64,000 nucleotides of DNA from contig JAPFFF010000017.1 of NCBI GenBank assembly GCA_039105265.1, positions 2,790,001 through 2,854,000 of the forward strand, in the 5' to 3' direction. The DNA is from Tritrichomonas musculus. Lineage: Eukaryota > Parabasalia > Tritrichomonadida > Tritrichomonadidae. The notes beneath the pieces were generated by a model, which saw only the letters and a program-made list of their open reading frames with translations, searched no databases and was not told the origin of the DNA. Shown here in pieces: positions 27,655-38,490 of this stretch; positions within the stretch are counted from its first letter, which is position 1; every line of letters starts with the position of its first letter. A program made the position numbers and the translations under genes.

Positions 27655-27906
27655 TTAAACTTTATCTAATATTGACTTTCCGACCGTTCCAACTCGACCT
27701 ACCGTACTTAAACCTGTATCAATAGTGTCAATAACTTGACCGACGCCTGGAATGAATTTCGTTATCGGTTTAACTTTATCGATAATCTGTTTTCCGACAT
27801 CAACGACTTTAGGAATGTTATCAACAATCTTTGTTGCTACGTCTTTGATTTTGTTTCCGAACTTCTTGAAACCGTTCTTTATCTTATTGAATATGCCTAT
27901 ACCCAT
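27655..27906 (-). CDS. 83-aa basic amphipathic peptide, minor-capsid-like (A3)
   Basis: Starts MGIGIFNKIKNGFKKFGNKI: alternating hydrophobic and Lys residues form an amphipathic helix. A VGK...V.P.TKFIPGVGQVID segment and a Gly-rich end follow. Size, charge and position beside the MCP gene recall small membrane-active virion peptides such as adenovirus VI/X-type proteins; this is an analogy, not a family match. Confidence 0.65.
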   Translation of the reverse strand: MGIGIFNKIKNGFKKFGNKIKDVATKIVDNIPKVVDVGKQIIDKVKPITKFIPGVGQVIDTIDTGLSTVGRVGTVGKSILDKV

Positions 27907-27958
27907 TTAAAGAGTAAATAAAAGAGATAATATATTGATTCTTTTTATTAAATCATAA

Positions 27959-29028
27959 ATGTTATATCGTAATGAGAGATCACATAACCATCAAATCGAA
28001 ACAGGAAATGTATTGCATGCATTTGAAGAGATGCGTCATATGATTAACGTTAATGACGGAACACGTTCATTTTCATTCAGAACTGTTGACTGTCATGATC
28101 AGCCCGCACCGTTTACAGCAGGTCAATACTCACAAATCAGTTTAACTCATCCTGATCATTTCATAAGTGATGTTGACAAAGGATTTCTAACATTTCATGT
28201 CAAACTAGATTTACAGTTGAATACCGATCTTGATAAATTGCGAACCATTGAAGACCCTCAACACTTCTACAAACTGTTTGTCGGTTTCAAATCATCAAAT
28301 CAGTTGTTCGATCGTTTAGAGATTCTACATAATAATGTTAATGTCGGATATCAACAGAATGAATGTGTTCGTGAAGGTTTCTTATATTCTGCACTTAAAC
28401 CAGAAACAGAAAAGAAAAGACGTAGATTCGTTCATTCTTTATGGGAAAATGTAAGTCAATATTCACAAACAATGGCAGGAACGTATGTAAATCTGATGAA
28501 TTTCAAAGAGAACGGAAGAGCACAAGTTGAATTTGATTTAAACCTTCCGTTTGATGACTTACTAGCATTACAGGCATTTGATTTATTCCCTAACGGAATC
28601 ATCGGTGATTTATCAATTCGTTTTCAAGTTAGCCCCGCAGGTCTTGTTTGGGCTGTTATTGATCCGTATGTAGTTGCTGAAACAAAAGCATTTCTCGAAG
28701 ATGATGAATCTGTTTCTGCTGAATCATTAGATAAACTTCGTGATTTAAAGGTTCGCGGTAAACTTAAACGTCAATTCACACAAATCGGTAATGAAGCAAC
28801 CATTCCTTCCGTGTTTGATCAAACACTTACAATCAAATATCAAAGAATACATGCCGGTAATCCTGTTGAGGAAGATGAAACACCAAAAGAAGTTGTATTT
28901 CATTACACAACTGATGATTATGAGAAGTTTCATGTGAAAGAGTCTGATGTTAATAAAGGAACGTTTGCAGAAATGATTGCATCGGCAAATCCCGATGCTC
29001 CATTGACTCCGGGGGATGTTGTTAAAAT
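27959..29028 (+). CDS. Major capsid protein, N-terminal portion (A3)
   Basis: First 356 or so residues of the MCP, nearly identical to A4: SFSFRTVDCHDQPAPF, GFLTFHVKLDLQL, NGRAQVEFDLNLPFDDL, LFPNGIIGDLSIRFQV. The element fragment ends inside this gene. Confidence 0.85.
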
Positions 29029-32000
29029 ATGATGCCTTGCTTCATGTTTACCAAAGTGAACTAAAACCATTTAAAATACACTTTCAACTTTCTGGAGTCT
29101 TTGAAACAAGTACCTTTGACTTTGAAACTTATGAAGAAAAATATGATTATGAGGCTAGAGAGATCAGATGGCAAAACTACAAATCTGCCATACCAATTAT
29201 AGTAAAAGATGAACGCAACCTTGATGAATGCAAAATGTATATAGAAACTGTGCTAAACAGCTATGAAACAACTTCATCAAACAATAAACTAACAATTGTA
29301 CACTCAATATCCTTTACGATATCGAGAATGCGTAAGGTTACAGGTCGTATCAAAGATCTTCCAGAAATATTCAAGAAGAGTAATAATTATATAATTGTTG
29401 ATGATGAAGATGATAATTTATGTTGGTACCGATTTCTTGCTTGTTGTTTGTTTCCTGAATTGACTAATACAACCAAATACGACATCAAACATCGTACTAA
29501 ACGTGCCAAGAAACTGCTACTTGAGGAATATGGAATAACTTATACAACAAAAATACCAAAGCATGCACAACGTTTATTGGACAATTTTCAAGGAGTAACA
29601 ATGGAGGAGATGAAAGAATTAGCCGAAAAACATAAAATCAATATAAACATATATGAATACAACAATGACAAACAATATGACTTACAGGAACAATGGTATT
29701 TCAACAAAGATTACACAACTTATTCAGCCTTATTATTTACCAAAGACCTTACTGTTCATATTATGTTTATCAAAGATGCTGAAAAACTTACTGCAATTCA
29801 TGTTTGCCCAAAATGCAATTCTTATGTTCATTACGGGCATAGCAATATCAAACGTTTCGATGATCATGTCAAACATTGTGATTGTAAGTATAAGAAACAA
29901 TTTGTACCAGCCAAGGAAGCTTTACCATATTGTCCACATATTTTAAACAATCCTGTCTATGAGTATTGTCTTGCACATGGACTACCATGGAAACTGAATA
30001 TCTATTACATAACATATGACTTTGAAACAATGGATCAAGTTGTAAATACAGAAGCCAGTAAATCAACTATTATCAATTCACGGCTCTTACCGTTATCAGT
30101 TTCCTCATGCGTAAAGTCTGCTTCTGGCTTAACAACAAAGCATTTTAGTTTACAGGATAACAAAGATTTCATTCCATTATGGTTTGATTGGCTTTTTGAA
30201 CAATCATTAATTGTATACAAAGACAAACAACAATACTCATGTGTACCTGAAAAGATAGACAACAGTATAACTACCATAACGGTATTTGGTTTCAATTCTT
30301 CAAGATTTGATAGTAATCTATTCAAACAATATCTTAATGCCTCTCATTGGAAAATTGAATCAAATAGCATCATTGGAACATTATCATCACTAAAACAATT
30401 CGTACTTACTTCAACTAAATATCCAACCAAACTTCGTTTTATAGATGCTCAAGCTTTTGTTGCTGGTGGAACATTAAAGCAATTTGGTGTTGACTTTGGA
30501 GGTGAAACCAACAGTAACAAGGGAGTCTTTCCGTATGAGGCCCTCAATAGTGATAATTACAATGAAGTTTTATCTTCAACATAACCATTTGCTTATGATG
30601 ACTTCTATAGTTATTTGAACCAACGAAACCCATTATCTAAGGAAGATTATGCAGAATATGTAAATGATTGCAAGAACTACAAAAATAGATGGGATTACTT
30701 ACTAGCTTATAATGATAATGATGTAGAAATGATGATTAAGCCAATTGACAATCTTATTGCTATGAACGCTGAATATAATGTAGACATGATATCAAACTTA
30801 TCATTATCAAAGTGTTCAGCATGTATCAAGTACGCTCTTGCTTATAAAGATTTTGATCCGACCACTGAATACGACATAATTAACAAAGAAAATTCCTTCA
30901 AACCAACAATCAAATGGTGGAAATATAAATGTGACTGTTATTACAAGCAAGATCAAAAATATAATCAAACCCATAGTAATAACATGCGAAATCTTGACAA
31001 ATGTATATCAGTTTCTGATTTTGATGAATTTATGAAAATGTACAATAATGGTTGTTGCCATTTATGTAAGGAACATTTTACAAACGTAAACAAACCAACA
31101 CTTGATAGAATTGATAACGATATTGGACATGAATTGAGCAATTGCAAACTCGCTTGTGTAGAATGTAATAAGCTCCGTAAACGTGATGACCCAAAAATAA
31201 CCTCATTAAGAATTCAGTTGAAGAAGTTTTGTAAACTAAATCATTTACCTACTCTCATTAACGATGAACAAGAATATTATAGTTTACGAAATAATATAAC
31301 AGGAGGACTATCAAACGTACAGCACAGATATAATATTAAAGGTGAAACACATATTAATAAGTTTAGGTACGATGCAATCAATAATAAAGTTCTTTCGTAC
31401 GACACTCCAAATATAATGACACATGTTGTTGGAGTTGATTTTAATAGTTTGTACCCTTCATCGTTTTCTTCTACAAAACATGATTTCAATAAATATCATG
31501 GTGGAATTATGTACATGCCAGGTAGTTTCGTACGCAGAATAGATGTTAAAGACAACCAATCAAAACAAAAGGCAATAGACATTATAACTAGCAAAACAAG
31601 ATTCCAACCAAATCCAAAACACTTATTCATAGCAAAAGTAAAGTTAGTATGTCCAGCAAGCAAGATCAATTACTTCATTAATTTTCCTCCAGTCTTCAGA
31701 AACATCAACATCAAAAATGAGGAATCAGTAATAGGAAGTTATATGTACTCTTATCTTCAAGAGCATAAACTAGCCTCATTAGATAAAGAAGAACGCAAAC
31801 TTACTATGTTACTTGACACTTATGGAGAATATATGACATTTAGCAATTACTATTTATGGTTCTTACTTGATCATGGCTTAGTGCTAGAGGATGTAAAGAG
31901 TGTCTCAATTTATGAAGCACATACAGGATTTCGTGAATTTGTTACTACTTTCATGAAGAAACGACAAGATATTATTGCTGGGAAGTCAAATGGTAATGAA

Positions 32001-32807
32001 AAGTTTTACAAGATTAGTATGAATGGTTCGTATGGTTACGATGGAATGAACACTGAGAAGTTTTGTAAAGTAAAAATATGTGATACTAACAAAGCTTATC
32101 AGTATATTATTTCACAAACGTACGTGAATGGTGCTCAATTAAATGATGATCTCTTTATTATTCAACAACAACCAAAAACTTATCATTGCACTACCTGCTT
32201 ACAAGAATCATTTTGGACATTAGATAATGCTAAATTCTGGTACTGTACCTTCTACTATGATTTTATGAATAGGTGCTTGGATATGAATAGACTTCATTTT
32301 ATAGAAGGAGACACCGATTCTGCTTACTTTGCCATTTCAGGTAACAAAGATGAAACCCCATCACAGTTGTTCAACAATATTATCAAAGATGAATCATTTT
32401 GGTGCAAGCATGTTTATAAGTTCTTTCCCAATCCACAACTTCATGATATTGCTGATGAAAAGAAACTTTTGGGGTGTGCAATAGAGAAAGTAGGAGACCA
32501 TATGATAGCACTTGCTCCCAAATGCTACACAATATGGAATAATGATGAAACAGTAAAAGCTATGAAATTAAAAGGAGTATCATTGAAGAAGAACAATATT
32601 GTACGTAATGATTATAAAGAAGTTTTGATGGAAAAATCTATTAAAGTTGGTAAGAACATTAACTTACAAATGAAGAACAATATTATGTCAAAGGTTACTG
32701 TTAACAAAAATGCTTTAACTGGTTCACACACAAAAATGATTGTACTAGAGAATCAAGCTTGTTTACCTTTCATTACTGGACTCACTGCAAAAGATTATTC
32801 TTATTAA
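29028..32807 (+). pseudogene. Protein-primed DNA polymerase B remnant (D, second copy)
   Basis: The segment starts about 180 codons into the polymerase and runs to its C-terminus. It looks broken (lacks the start, about one break inside). Landmarks: OTU-like and exonuclease region nearly identical to 24226-25742; exonuclease III-like YNDNDVEMM; HNH-like CHLCKEHF...LDRIDNDIGH...CVECNKLRKRDD; motif A GVDFNSLYPSSF; motif B KFYKISMNGSYGYDG; motif C EGDTDSAYFAI; KLKGVSLKKNN. It carries the polymerase half that the copy at 23691 lacks. Followed by the small basic gene in the same orientation. Confidence 0.85.
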
Positions 32808-32859
32808 AAAATTCATTCTTATTTTTGTTTTTTGTTTTTTATTTTTATTTTAAACAGTA

Positions 32860-33162
32860 ATGTCAAACGAACAAGAAATAATAAAAGAGTTATTAGAAAT
32901 CAAGCAGTTATTAAATCGCTTATTAGACAAACCAAAAATAACTAAACAGAGAACAGCTCCATTCAACAAAAGCAAAAATATGAATGATGAACAAAGAAAA
33001 CAAGTTATGGAGTATATACAAAATGAAGATAACAAAAATGAAATAACAAAGCTACCAAAGCACAAACAAATCTCATATGTCAGACGAGAACTCAAAGAAA
33101 AATATAACATCAATCTTTCAATTTATATGACTAACAAACTAGTTAACAAAATTATGCCTTAA
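32860..33162 (+). CDS. Small 'NKSK' family protein, 100 aa (D)
   Basis: Shortest copy, without the acidic linker: coil (QEIIKELLEIKQLLNRLLDK), then APFNKSKNMNDEQRKQVMEY and ELKEKYNINLSIYMTNKL. This shows the minimal architecture. It lies 52 bp after the polymerase and overlaps the convergent fibre gene by 11 bp. Confidence 0.75.
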   Translation: MSNEQEIIKELLEIKQLLNRLLDKPKITKQRTAPFNKSKNMNDEQRKQVMEYIQNEDNKNEITKLPKHKQISYVRRELKEKYNINLSIYMTNKLVNKIMP

Positions 33163-33334
33163 AAACTGCAAGCATATTTGTGTTTATGATACTAGTAATA
33201 ATTCCTACTGTCATCCTTCTTATTTTTGCAGTTACTGCAACAGCACCAGCAAGAATCTTTAGTTTATTGTCATCATCTATAAAAACTTCGTCACCTGTAC
33301 AATAACATGATGAATCTGTGACACGCACAAGGTA
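33152..33334 (-). CDS. Fibre-like protein, C-terminal portion (D), separated by A4
   Basis: The last 60 or so residues of the D fibre (VTDSSCYCTGDEVFIDDDNK, TVGIITSIINTNMLAVFKA). The rest of the gene is at 55097-57694, on the other side of A4. The 6-bp duplication aaggta marks both junctions. Confidence 0.85.
   Translation of the reverse strand, partial: YLVRVTDSSCYCTGDEVFIDDDNKLKILAGAVAVTAKIRRMTVGIITSIINTNMLAVFKA
33329..33334. repeat. Target-site duplication of A4, left copy
   Basis: aaggta, repeated at 55097-55102. Both lie in the fibre gene of D (GDYL codons). Confidence 0.9.
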
Positions 33335-33742
33335 AGAGAATATAGGGACCGGCTGAGCAGGTGATAAAAAAGGGGTATCAAAAGGGGTAGGGTTAAAATA
33401 CATATTTTAAGTTGACGGTAGACACTTTTGAATTTACATCTTTGAACTTGTTTAGTAGTATATATCAGTCGGTTTCCGTCAGGCTAAAGCCCGCCGTCAA
33501 CACGACTAATGACCAAAAATAACACAACTCAAAAAATCGAACTTTCAAAAATTTTTTATTTTTTTATCAGCAATTTATAATGTCAAACCAAGCCGAACAA
33601 TTAAATGACATTCATTAAATGACTACGATAATGATGATATCATAGATGAAGTACTAAAAGAGATAAATCACTTTATTAAACAACTAAAGAAATTCAACGG
33701 TACTGAACAATTAATTGCTGAACTTGAAGAACTCATTTATTA
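33335..33742. repeat. A4 left TIR, 408 bp
   Basis: Includes the terminal block, the 91-bp mini-element (33411-33501), the T-rich leader and a short remnant of the 68-aa ORF. It matches 54689-55096 in reverse; the match stops just after the ORF remnant's stop. Confidence 0.9.
33411..33501. repeat. 91-bp mini-element with 8-bp inverted ends (A4 left)
   Basis: GTTGACGG at 33411-33418 and CCGTCAAC at 33494-33501. An inner segment, agtagtatatatcag, recalls C-type Maverick ends. Confidence 0.7.
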
Positions 33743-33960
33743 GACAATTCATTTAATTCATTTTCAAGCTGATGAACTTTATTTTTGAGGCTGTTGATGT
33801 CTTCAATAAGAGACTCACGAACGGCAAGACCGTCAGAGCCAAGCATTCCCGATTTGATATTGTTGAGATATTGTTTGTAATCATAACACTTTTCTTTCAA
33901 TCCTCGTTTGATACGTTTTAATTCAGGAATTTCTTTCTTGTATTCTGTTAGTTCACTCAT
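33733..33960 (-). CDS. 75-aa coiled-coil protein (A4)
   Basis: Same protein as in A3 with one or two changes. First gene inside the left TIR; its 3' end reaches into the repeat by 10 bp. Confidence 0.65.
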   Translation of the reverse strand: MSELTEYKKEIPELKRIKRGLKEKCYDYKQYLNNIKSGMLGSDGLAVRESLIEDINSLKNKVHQLENELNELSNK

Positions 33961-33974
33961 TTAATAACAATTAA

Positions 33975-34208
33975 ATGTCTGTTATTAATCAAATGAGAAC
34001 CGTTCATGATGATAAACACAAAAACTATTTTGATAGATTACAATTAACGATGCAAAAGAATAGAACAAAAATAAACTCAGCCCCTACAGTAAAATGTTAT
34101 AATGAAAAAGGTAATGTATTTCATGAACCACAGCCAAAAACGACTAAATCATTAAATCATCATGATTCACTTAATCATTCTGTGGTTGTCAGGAGCAACA
34201 ACATTTAA
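33975..34208 (+). CDS. 77-aa conserved protein (A4)
   Basis: Same protein as at 26900. The differences I noticed from A3 are silent. Head-to-head with the 75-aa gene (14 bp) and overlapping the 176-aa gene by 42 bp. Confidence 0.55.
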   Translation: MSVINQMRTVHDDKHKNYFDRLQLTMQKNRTKINSAPTVKCYNEKGNVFHEPQPKTTKSLNHHDSLNHSVVVRSNNI

Positions 34209-34697
34209 TACATATTCATTAATGACTTTTGATTGCTGATCAACAACATTTGAAAGCTTATTGATATGTTCTTCAAGTATTTTATTTTTATCGATGAGCT
34301 GTTTAATGATGATATCAACGTGAATCAACTTACTGTCAAACAAATCGCGAAGTTCATCAGTTTTGGAAGATATCGCATCAACTGTTTCTCTCAGAATAAT
34401 AATATCAGCGGTGATATTGTCATTCTCAAGTGTTTTAGTGATTGTATTCCCGACTTTCTTCAAATAAATGTCTCCGTCACATCGTTTTCCTTCTTTGCAA
34501 TTACGTTTTGTGATTTTGTATTCATTTCCGTCGTTAGTGATGATTTTATAAATCTTGTTCAAATAGTTTGTCGTTTGTGATTTCATTTGATCAATATTTT
34601 TATGACAGAACAAATCGAATTCTTCAAGTGATTTAAATACTTTAACTTCATTTCTGTTTTCATTTATTATTTTAACTTCATTGATGTTTTCATTCAT
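34167..34697 (-). CDS. 176-aa protein with C-terminal coiled coil (A4)
   Basis: Same layout as in A3. Its 5' end is 32 bp from the 83-aa gene on the same strand, so the two could share one transcript. Confidence 0.7.
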   Translation of the reverse strand: MNENINEVKIINENRNEVKVFKSLEEFDLFCHKNIDQMKSQTTNYLNKIYKIITNDGNEYKITKRNCKEGKRCDGDIYLKKVGNTITKTLENDNITADIIILRETVDAISSKTDELRDLFDSKLIHVDIIIKQLIDKNKILEEHINKLSNVVDQQSKVINEYVLNVVAPDNHRMIK

Positions 34698-34729
34698 TTG
34701 AGTTTATGATAAAACGTTTATAGATATCA

Positions 34730-34981
34730 TTAAACTTTATCTAATATTGACTTTCCGACCGTTCCAACTCGACCTGCCATACTTAAACCTGTATCAATAG
34801 TGTCAATAACTTGACCGACGCCTGGAATGAATTTCGTTATCGGTTTAACTTTATCGATAATCTGTTTTCCGACATCAACGACTTTAGGAATGTTATCAAC
34901 AATCTTTGTTGCTACGTCTTTGATTTTGTTTCCGAACTTCTTGAAACCGTTCTTTATCTTATTGAATATGCCTATACCCAT
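34730..34981 (-). CDS. 83-aa basic amphipathic peptide (A4)
   Basis: Same as A3 apart from a change near the C-terminus. Divergent from the MCP gene with 52 bp between the starts, which must hold both promoters. Confidence 0.65.
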   Translation of the reverse strand: MGIGIFNKIKNGFKKFGNKIKDVATKIVDNIPKVVDVGKQIIDKVKPITKFIPGVGQVIDTIDTGLSMAGRVGTVGKSILDKV

Positions 34982-35033
34982 TTAAAGAGTAAATAAAAGA
35001 GATAATATATTGATTCTTTTTATTAAATCATAA

Positions 35034-36902
35034 ATGTTATATCGTAATGAGAGATCACATAACCATCAAATCGAAACAGGAAATGTATTGCATGCATTTG
35101 AAGAGATGCGTCATATGATTAACGTTAATGACGGAACACGTTCATTTTCATTCAGAACTGTTGACTGTCATGATCAGCCCGCACCGTTTACAGCAGGTCA
35201 ATACTCACAAATCAGTTTAACTCATCCTGATCATTTCATAAGTGATGTTGACAAAGGATTTCTGACATTTCATGTCAAACTAGATTTACAGTTGAATACC
35301 GATCTTGATAAATTGCGAACCATTGAAGACCCTCAACACTTCTACAAACTGTTTGTCGGTTTCAAATCATCAAATCAGTTGTTCGATCGTTTAGAGATTC
35401 TACATAATAATGTTAATGTCGGATATCAACAGAATGAATGTGTTCGTGAAGGTTTCTTATATTCTGCACTTAAACCAGAAACAGAAAAGAAAAGACGTAG
35501 ATTCGTTCATTCTTTATGGGAAAATGTAAGTCAATATTCACAAACAATGGCAGGAACGTATGTAAATCTGATGAATTTCAAAGAGAACGGAAGAGCACAA
35601 GTTGAATTTGATTTAAACCTTCCGTTTGATGACTTACTAGCATTACAGGCATTTGATTTATTCCCTAACGGAATCATCGGTGATTTATCAATTCGTTTTC
35701 AAGTCAGCCCCGCAGGTCTTGTTTGGGCTGTTATTGATCCTTATGTAGTTGCTGAAACAAAAGCATTTCTCGAAGATGATGAATCTGTTTCTGCTGAATC
35801 ATTAGATAAACTTCGTGATTTAAAGGTTCGCGGTAAACTTAAACGTCAATTCACACAAATCGGTAATGAAGCAACCATTCCTTCCGTGTTTGATCAAACA
35901 CTTACAATCAAATATCAAAGAATACATGCAGGTAATCCTGTTGATGAAGATGAAACACCAAAAGAAGTTGTATTTCATTACACAATTGATGATTATGAGA
36001 AGTTTCATGTGAAAGAGTCTGATGTTAATAAAGGAACGTTTGCAGAAATGATTGCATCGGCAAATCCCGATGCTCCGTTAGCTCCTGGCGATGTTGTTAA
36101 AATCTTAGAAACAAAACATAAAGACATTGAATATTCAAACGGTGTTGCAACATTGACCTGCAATCAAATGACAATCACTCTTTGCAAATCAAACATGCAG
36201 GGCTACGGTGTTTGTGAAGCAACACGTCAAGGAATTGAAAACATTTTGAGACAAGGTTTAATCATTCCTTCACAGAAGGTTGATTATCATGCATTTCCGA
36301 TTGCTGCCGCCGCAAACGGAATCAAATCAACATTGAACATACCTTTGATTAACGTTACAACAATGTCGGTTCTGTTTCCAAAGCATCATAATGATCTGAC
36401 TGTATTTGAAAACCCTGTTTATCAAAACTGTTATTTGAACATAGGCGGTAAGAACTTCCCTGACGAGAACGTAGATACCATCGGTGCAAGATTCTTTGAA
36501 AATCAATTGACTGCCGGTGATTTAGACGCAATTACACTTCAATGTACAAAGGAATTTGAAGATTCATTTACTATGCCAAAGAACGACGCACGAGGTAATC
36601 GATACAAAAACACTTTGTCTGATGCAACATCATTTGTATTCAATATTCAAACTGAAAGATCATCTGCAGGTTATTGTTATGATGGTTTAGACGGAGGTTT
36701 TGGTAATGTTCAAATTCAAATCAACGGTCAACCAATTCACACAGGTGTGAACGATACATATTATAATGTAAATGAAGAAGGTACAGTTCATCCACCCCCC
36801 TGTCAGTTATGTTTGTGCCGTGATACATACTTTAAATTATCTCTCGAAGGTTTAGAATACGTTGATGATGAAACGCCAAAAGGTTCGCAAGCTAATGAAT
36901 AA
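35034..36902 (+). CDS. Major capsid protein, double jelly-roll type (A4), 622 aa
   Basis: Complete MCP; it would build the icosahedral shell. Typical Polinton-type strands are seen in the first half: FSFRTVDCHDQPAPF, FLTFHVKLDL, NGRAQVEFDLNLPFDDL, IIGDLSIRFQVSPAG. The second half has IPSQKVDYHAFPIAAAANGI, FPKHHNDLTVFENPVYQN, GGKNFPDENVDTIGARFF, SAGYCYDGLDGGFGN and a terminal CLCRDTYFKLSLEGLEYVDD. An acidic linker (about residues 240-255 and 305-325) joins the halves. The leader tcataaATG fits a trichomonad initiator (TCAYW). Confidence 0.88.
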   Translation: MLYRNERSHNHQIETGNVLHAFEEMRHMINVNDGTRSFSFRTVDCHDQPAPFTAGQYSQISLTHPDHFISDVDKGFLTFHVKLDLQLNTDLDKLRTIEDPQHFYKLFVGFKSSNQLFDRLEILHNNVNVGYQQNECVREGFLYSALKPETEKKRRRFVHSLWENVSQYSQTMAGTYVNLMNFKENGRAQVEFDLNLPFDDLLALQAFDLFPNGIIGDLSIRFQVSPAGLVWAVIDPYVVAETKAFLEDDESVSAESLDKLRDLKVRGKLKRQFTQIGNEATIPSVFDQTLTIKYQRIHAGNPVDEDETPKEVVFHYTIDDYEKFHVKESDVNKGTFAEMIASANPDAPLAPGDVVKILETKHKDIEYSNGVATLTCNQMTITLCKSNMQGYGVCEATRQGIENILRQGLIIPSQKVDYHAFPIAAAANGIKSTLNIPLINVTTMSVLFPKHHNDLTVFENPVYQNCYLNIGGKNFPDENVDTIGARFFENQLTAGDLDAITLQCTKEFEDSFTMPKNDARGNRYKNTLSDATSFVFNIQTERSSAGYCYDGLDGGFGNVQIQINGQPIHTGVNDTYYNVNEEGTVHPPPCQLCLCRDTYFKLSLEGLEYVDDETPKGSQANE

Positions 36903-36909
36903 ATAAACT

Positions 36910-37015
36910 GATTTCGATTGAAGGTTAAAATTACCCCTTTCTATAGCTCTTTTTATTTTTGTGATTCTTTGACTGTTTCCGTTCACGGGCGGCATTTGAA
37001 GGCTTTATTTTTGCG
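36910..37015. repeat. Intergenic repeat R1, copy 1
   Basis: TTTCGATTGAAGGTTAAAA, then ctatagctctttttatttttg and tgattctttgactgtttccg. It is shared with 44866-44950 and related to 44952-45006, and inverted at 46092-46180 and 52060-52150. It occupies the whole MCP-integrase gap. Confidence 0.75.
37002..37012 (+). promoter_or_regulatory. T-rich start-proximal motif before integrase (A4)
   Basis: CTTTATTTTTG, 9 bp before the integrase ATG. Confidence 0.4.
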
Positions 37016-37021
37016 ATCAAA

Positions 37022-38137
37022 ATGAATGAATACATCGAAGACATAGCGAGTGCACGCAGCTACAAAGAATCAATTAATTATCCTTTCAAATCTAAATACA
37101 AGTACATCAAAGACACAAACATTAAAACTGAGCCCTATATTAAGGATTTCCGATTGAAAACAGTAAAGAAACTATCAAAACCTGACTTCTCATTTGAGCC
37201 TCATTGTTGGGAAATGGATATAATGTTTGCATTAAACAAAGCTTATCTCGTCCTAATCAATGTAAACACGAAATACTTAATTGTTGAACCGATTGCGGAC
37301 AGAACTGAGTTAACTATAATCAAAGTAATTGATAAACTAGTTAATAAAAGGAATATCAGAATCGAAACAATTAAATGTGATGGTGAACAGGCTTTTATAT
37401 CAAATGCATTCAAAAGTTATTGCAACGGAGACGAAAGATACCAATCAAACAAACCGTCAATTAAATTCAAAGCCCCGAACAAAATAAAGTTAATCATTGA
37501 TGATTCACCTTTCACGAACGCACATAAATGTGTTGATGCAGTAATCAGAACTTTACGAAACGCCTTCGGTCAATCACAACAACGAATGACAAACAATGTA
37601 TTGATGCAACAAACGGTTAAATGGTACAATAACACACCTCATTCATCTCTTCGCTTATTGAATCCTTTATACACATCATTTGATGAAGAAACTGATGAAT
37701 ACCTTGACAAACGACAATCAAAATACATTTATCTTACACCTCAACAGATGCAAGACGACCGCGACTTTGAATGGCAGTACATAAGAGCCAAATCAATGCA
37801 ATTGAAAGAGATTCAACAAAAACAACGATTTAAAGGTCTTCTGTCATATAAACCCAAAAATATAATACTCATTCACACCGATTACGCGAAAACAGAAAAG
37901 AAACATGAAAAGCGAAGAAGAGTGTTCAATGAACTTGCTGAATTCATTTGTTATGAATCAGGAAACGTTAAATGTAAACTATTAAATCCTTTACGTCAAA
38001 CTAACAAAACACTGAAGAATAAAACAATAATAACAGTTCCAATCATGTACACAAAATATGTTTGTTCGTCAATAGATGCTTTGAATGATGATTATAAAAT
38101 ATTCTTTTTGACTTATAAAACGCAAAATGAAAGCTAA
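37022..38137 (+). CDS. Retrovirus-type integrase (A4), 371 aa
   Basis: Inserts the element's DNA; makes 6-bp staggered cuts judging by the duplication. An RNase H-like core runs from about residue 55 to 190, with acidic positions in CWEMDIMF (about 65), IKCDGEQAF (about 120) and VDAVIRTLRNAFG (about 175). NNTPHSSLR follows, as in other integrases. The C-terminal part (about 280-350) is beta-rich and basic (KRRRVFNELAEFICY), like the SH3-type DNA-binding domain. The 3' end overlaps the next gene by 11 bp. Confidence 0.88.
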   Translation: MNEYIEDIASARSYKESINYPFKSKYKYIKDTNIKTEPYIKDFRLKTVKKLSKPDFSFEPHCWEMDIMFALNKAYLVLINVNTKYLIVEPIADRTELTIIKVIDKLVNKRNIRIETIKCDGEQAFISNAFKSYCNGDERYQSNKPSIKFKAPNKIKLIIDDSPFTNAHKCVDAVIRTLRNAFGQSQQRMTNNVLMQQTVKWYNNTPHSSLRLLNPLYTSFDEETDEYLDKRQSKYIYLTPQQMQDDRDFEWQYIRAKSMQLKEIQQKQRFKGLLSYKPKNIILIHTDYAKTEKKHEKRRRVFNELAEFICYESGNVKCKLLNPLRQTNKTLKNKTIITVPIMYTKYVCSSIDALNDDYKIFFLTYKTQNES

Positions 38138-38477
38138 ACAACCAATCACAAAACGATACTATCACACACAATCAAAAGATTTTAATCTTCCTGATGATTT
38201 CGTTTATAGTCGCAACAAGAAGTACATTGTTGTTCAGTATTGTGGTGCTGTTGTCAATCAACATATTGTCGGTGATTTGATGGTTCATTCAGATATAGTT
38301 GAATTCATGCCTTTCTGCGACCATTTCATAATGCTTGCTAACAGAAGACAAACCAAATACAGAAAATATGAGTGTCTGAACAACACAAAGAAAGAATACA
38401 GGTTATGGTTCACAGACATGAAAGGAAACGTTATTGAACCTGAATCATTTATATTCAGTTGTTTATTAATTTATTGA
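38127..38477 (+). CDS. 116-aa conserved virion-type protein (A4)
   Basis: Starts MKAKQPITKRYYHTQSKDFN. Landmarks are VGDLMVHSDIVE, FIMLANRRQTKYRKY, and WFTDMKGNVIEPESFIFSCL with a terminal LLIY. The beta-rich layout and the D..GN.I.P..F ending recall minor capsid/penton-like tails of Polintons, but this is only a resemblance. The D copy (61692-62021) shares these motifs at high identity. Starts inside the integrase reading frame. Confidence 0.7.
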   Translation: MKAKQPITKRYYHTQSKDFNLPDDFVYSRNKKYIVVQYCGAVVNQHIVGDLMVHSDIVEFMPFCDHFIMLANRRQTKYRKYECLNNTKKEYRLWFTDMKGNVIEPESFIFSCLLIY

Positions 38478-38490
38478 AGTATCAAAGAAT

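Larger units (their letters stand above)
25743..29028. mobile_element. Maverick A3, left-arm fragment
   Basis: Starts AGAGAGTACTATAGACCGG like the A1 end, next to the 6-mer gccctc (25737-25742). The second polymerase copy shows this site unoccupied (30540-30545). Parts: short terminal block, a 119-aa gene found nowhere else here, a second copy of the terminal block, then the A left arm (68-, 75-, 77-, 176- and 83-aa genes) and the first part of the MCP gene. It then joins polymerase sequence at about 29028 without a terminus. Only the left arm is present, so the element is broken. Confidence 0.8.

Noticed and set aside
27655-27906. N-myristoylation of the 83-aa peptide (starts MGIGIF)
   Set aside because: Position 6 is Phe, which does not fit the usual small-residue requirement.
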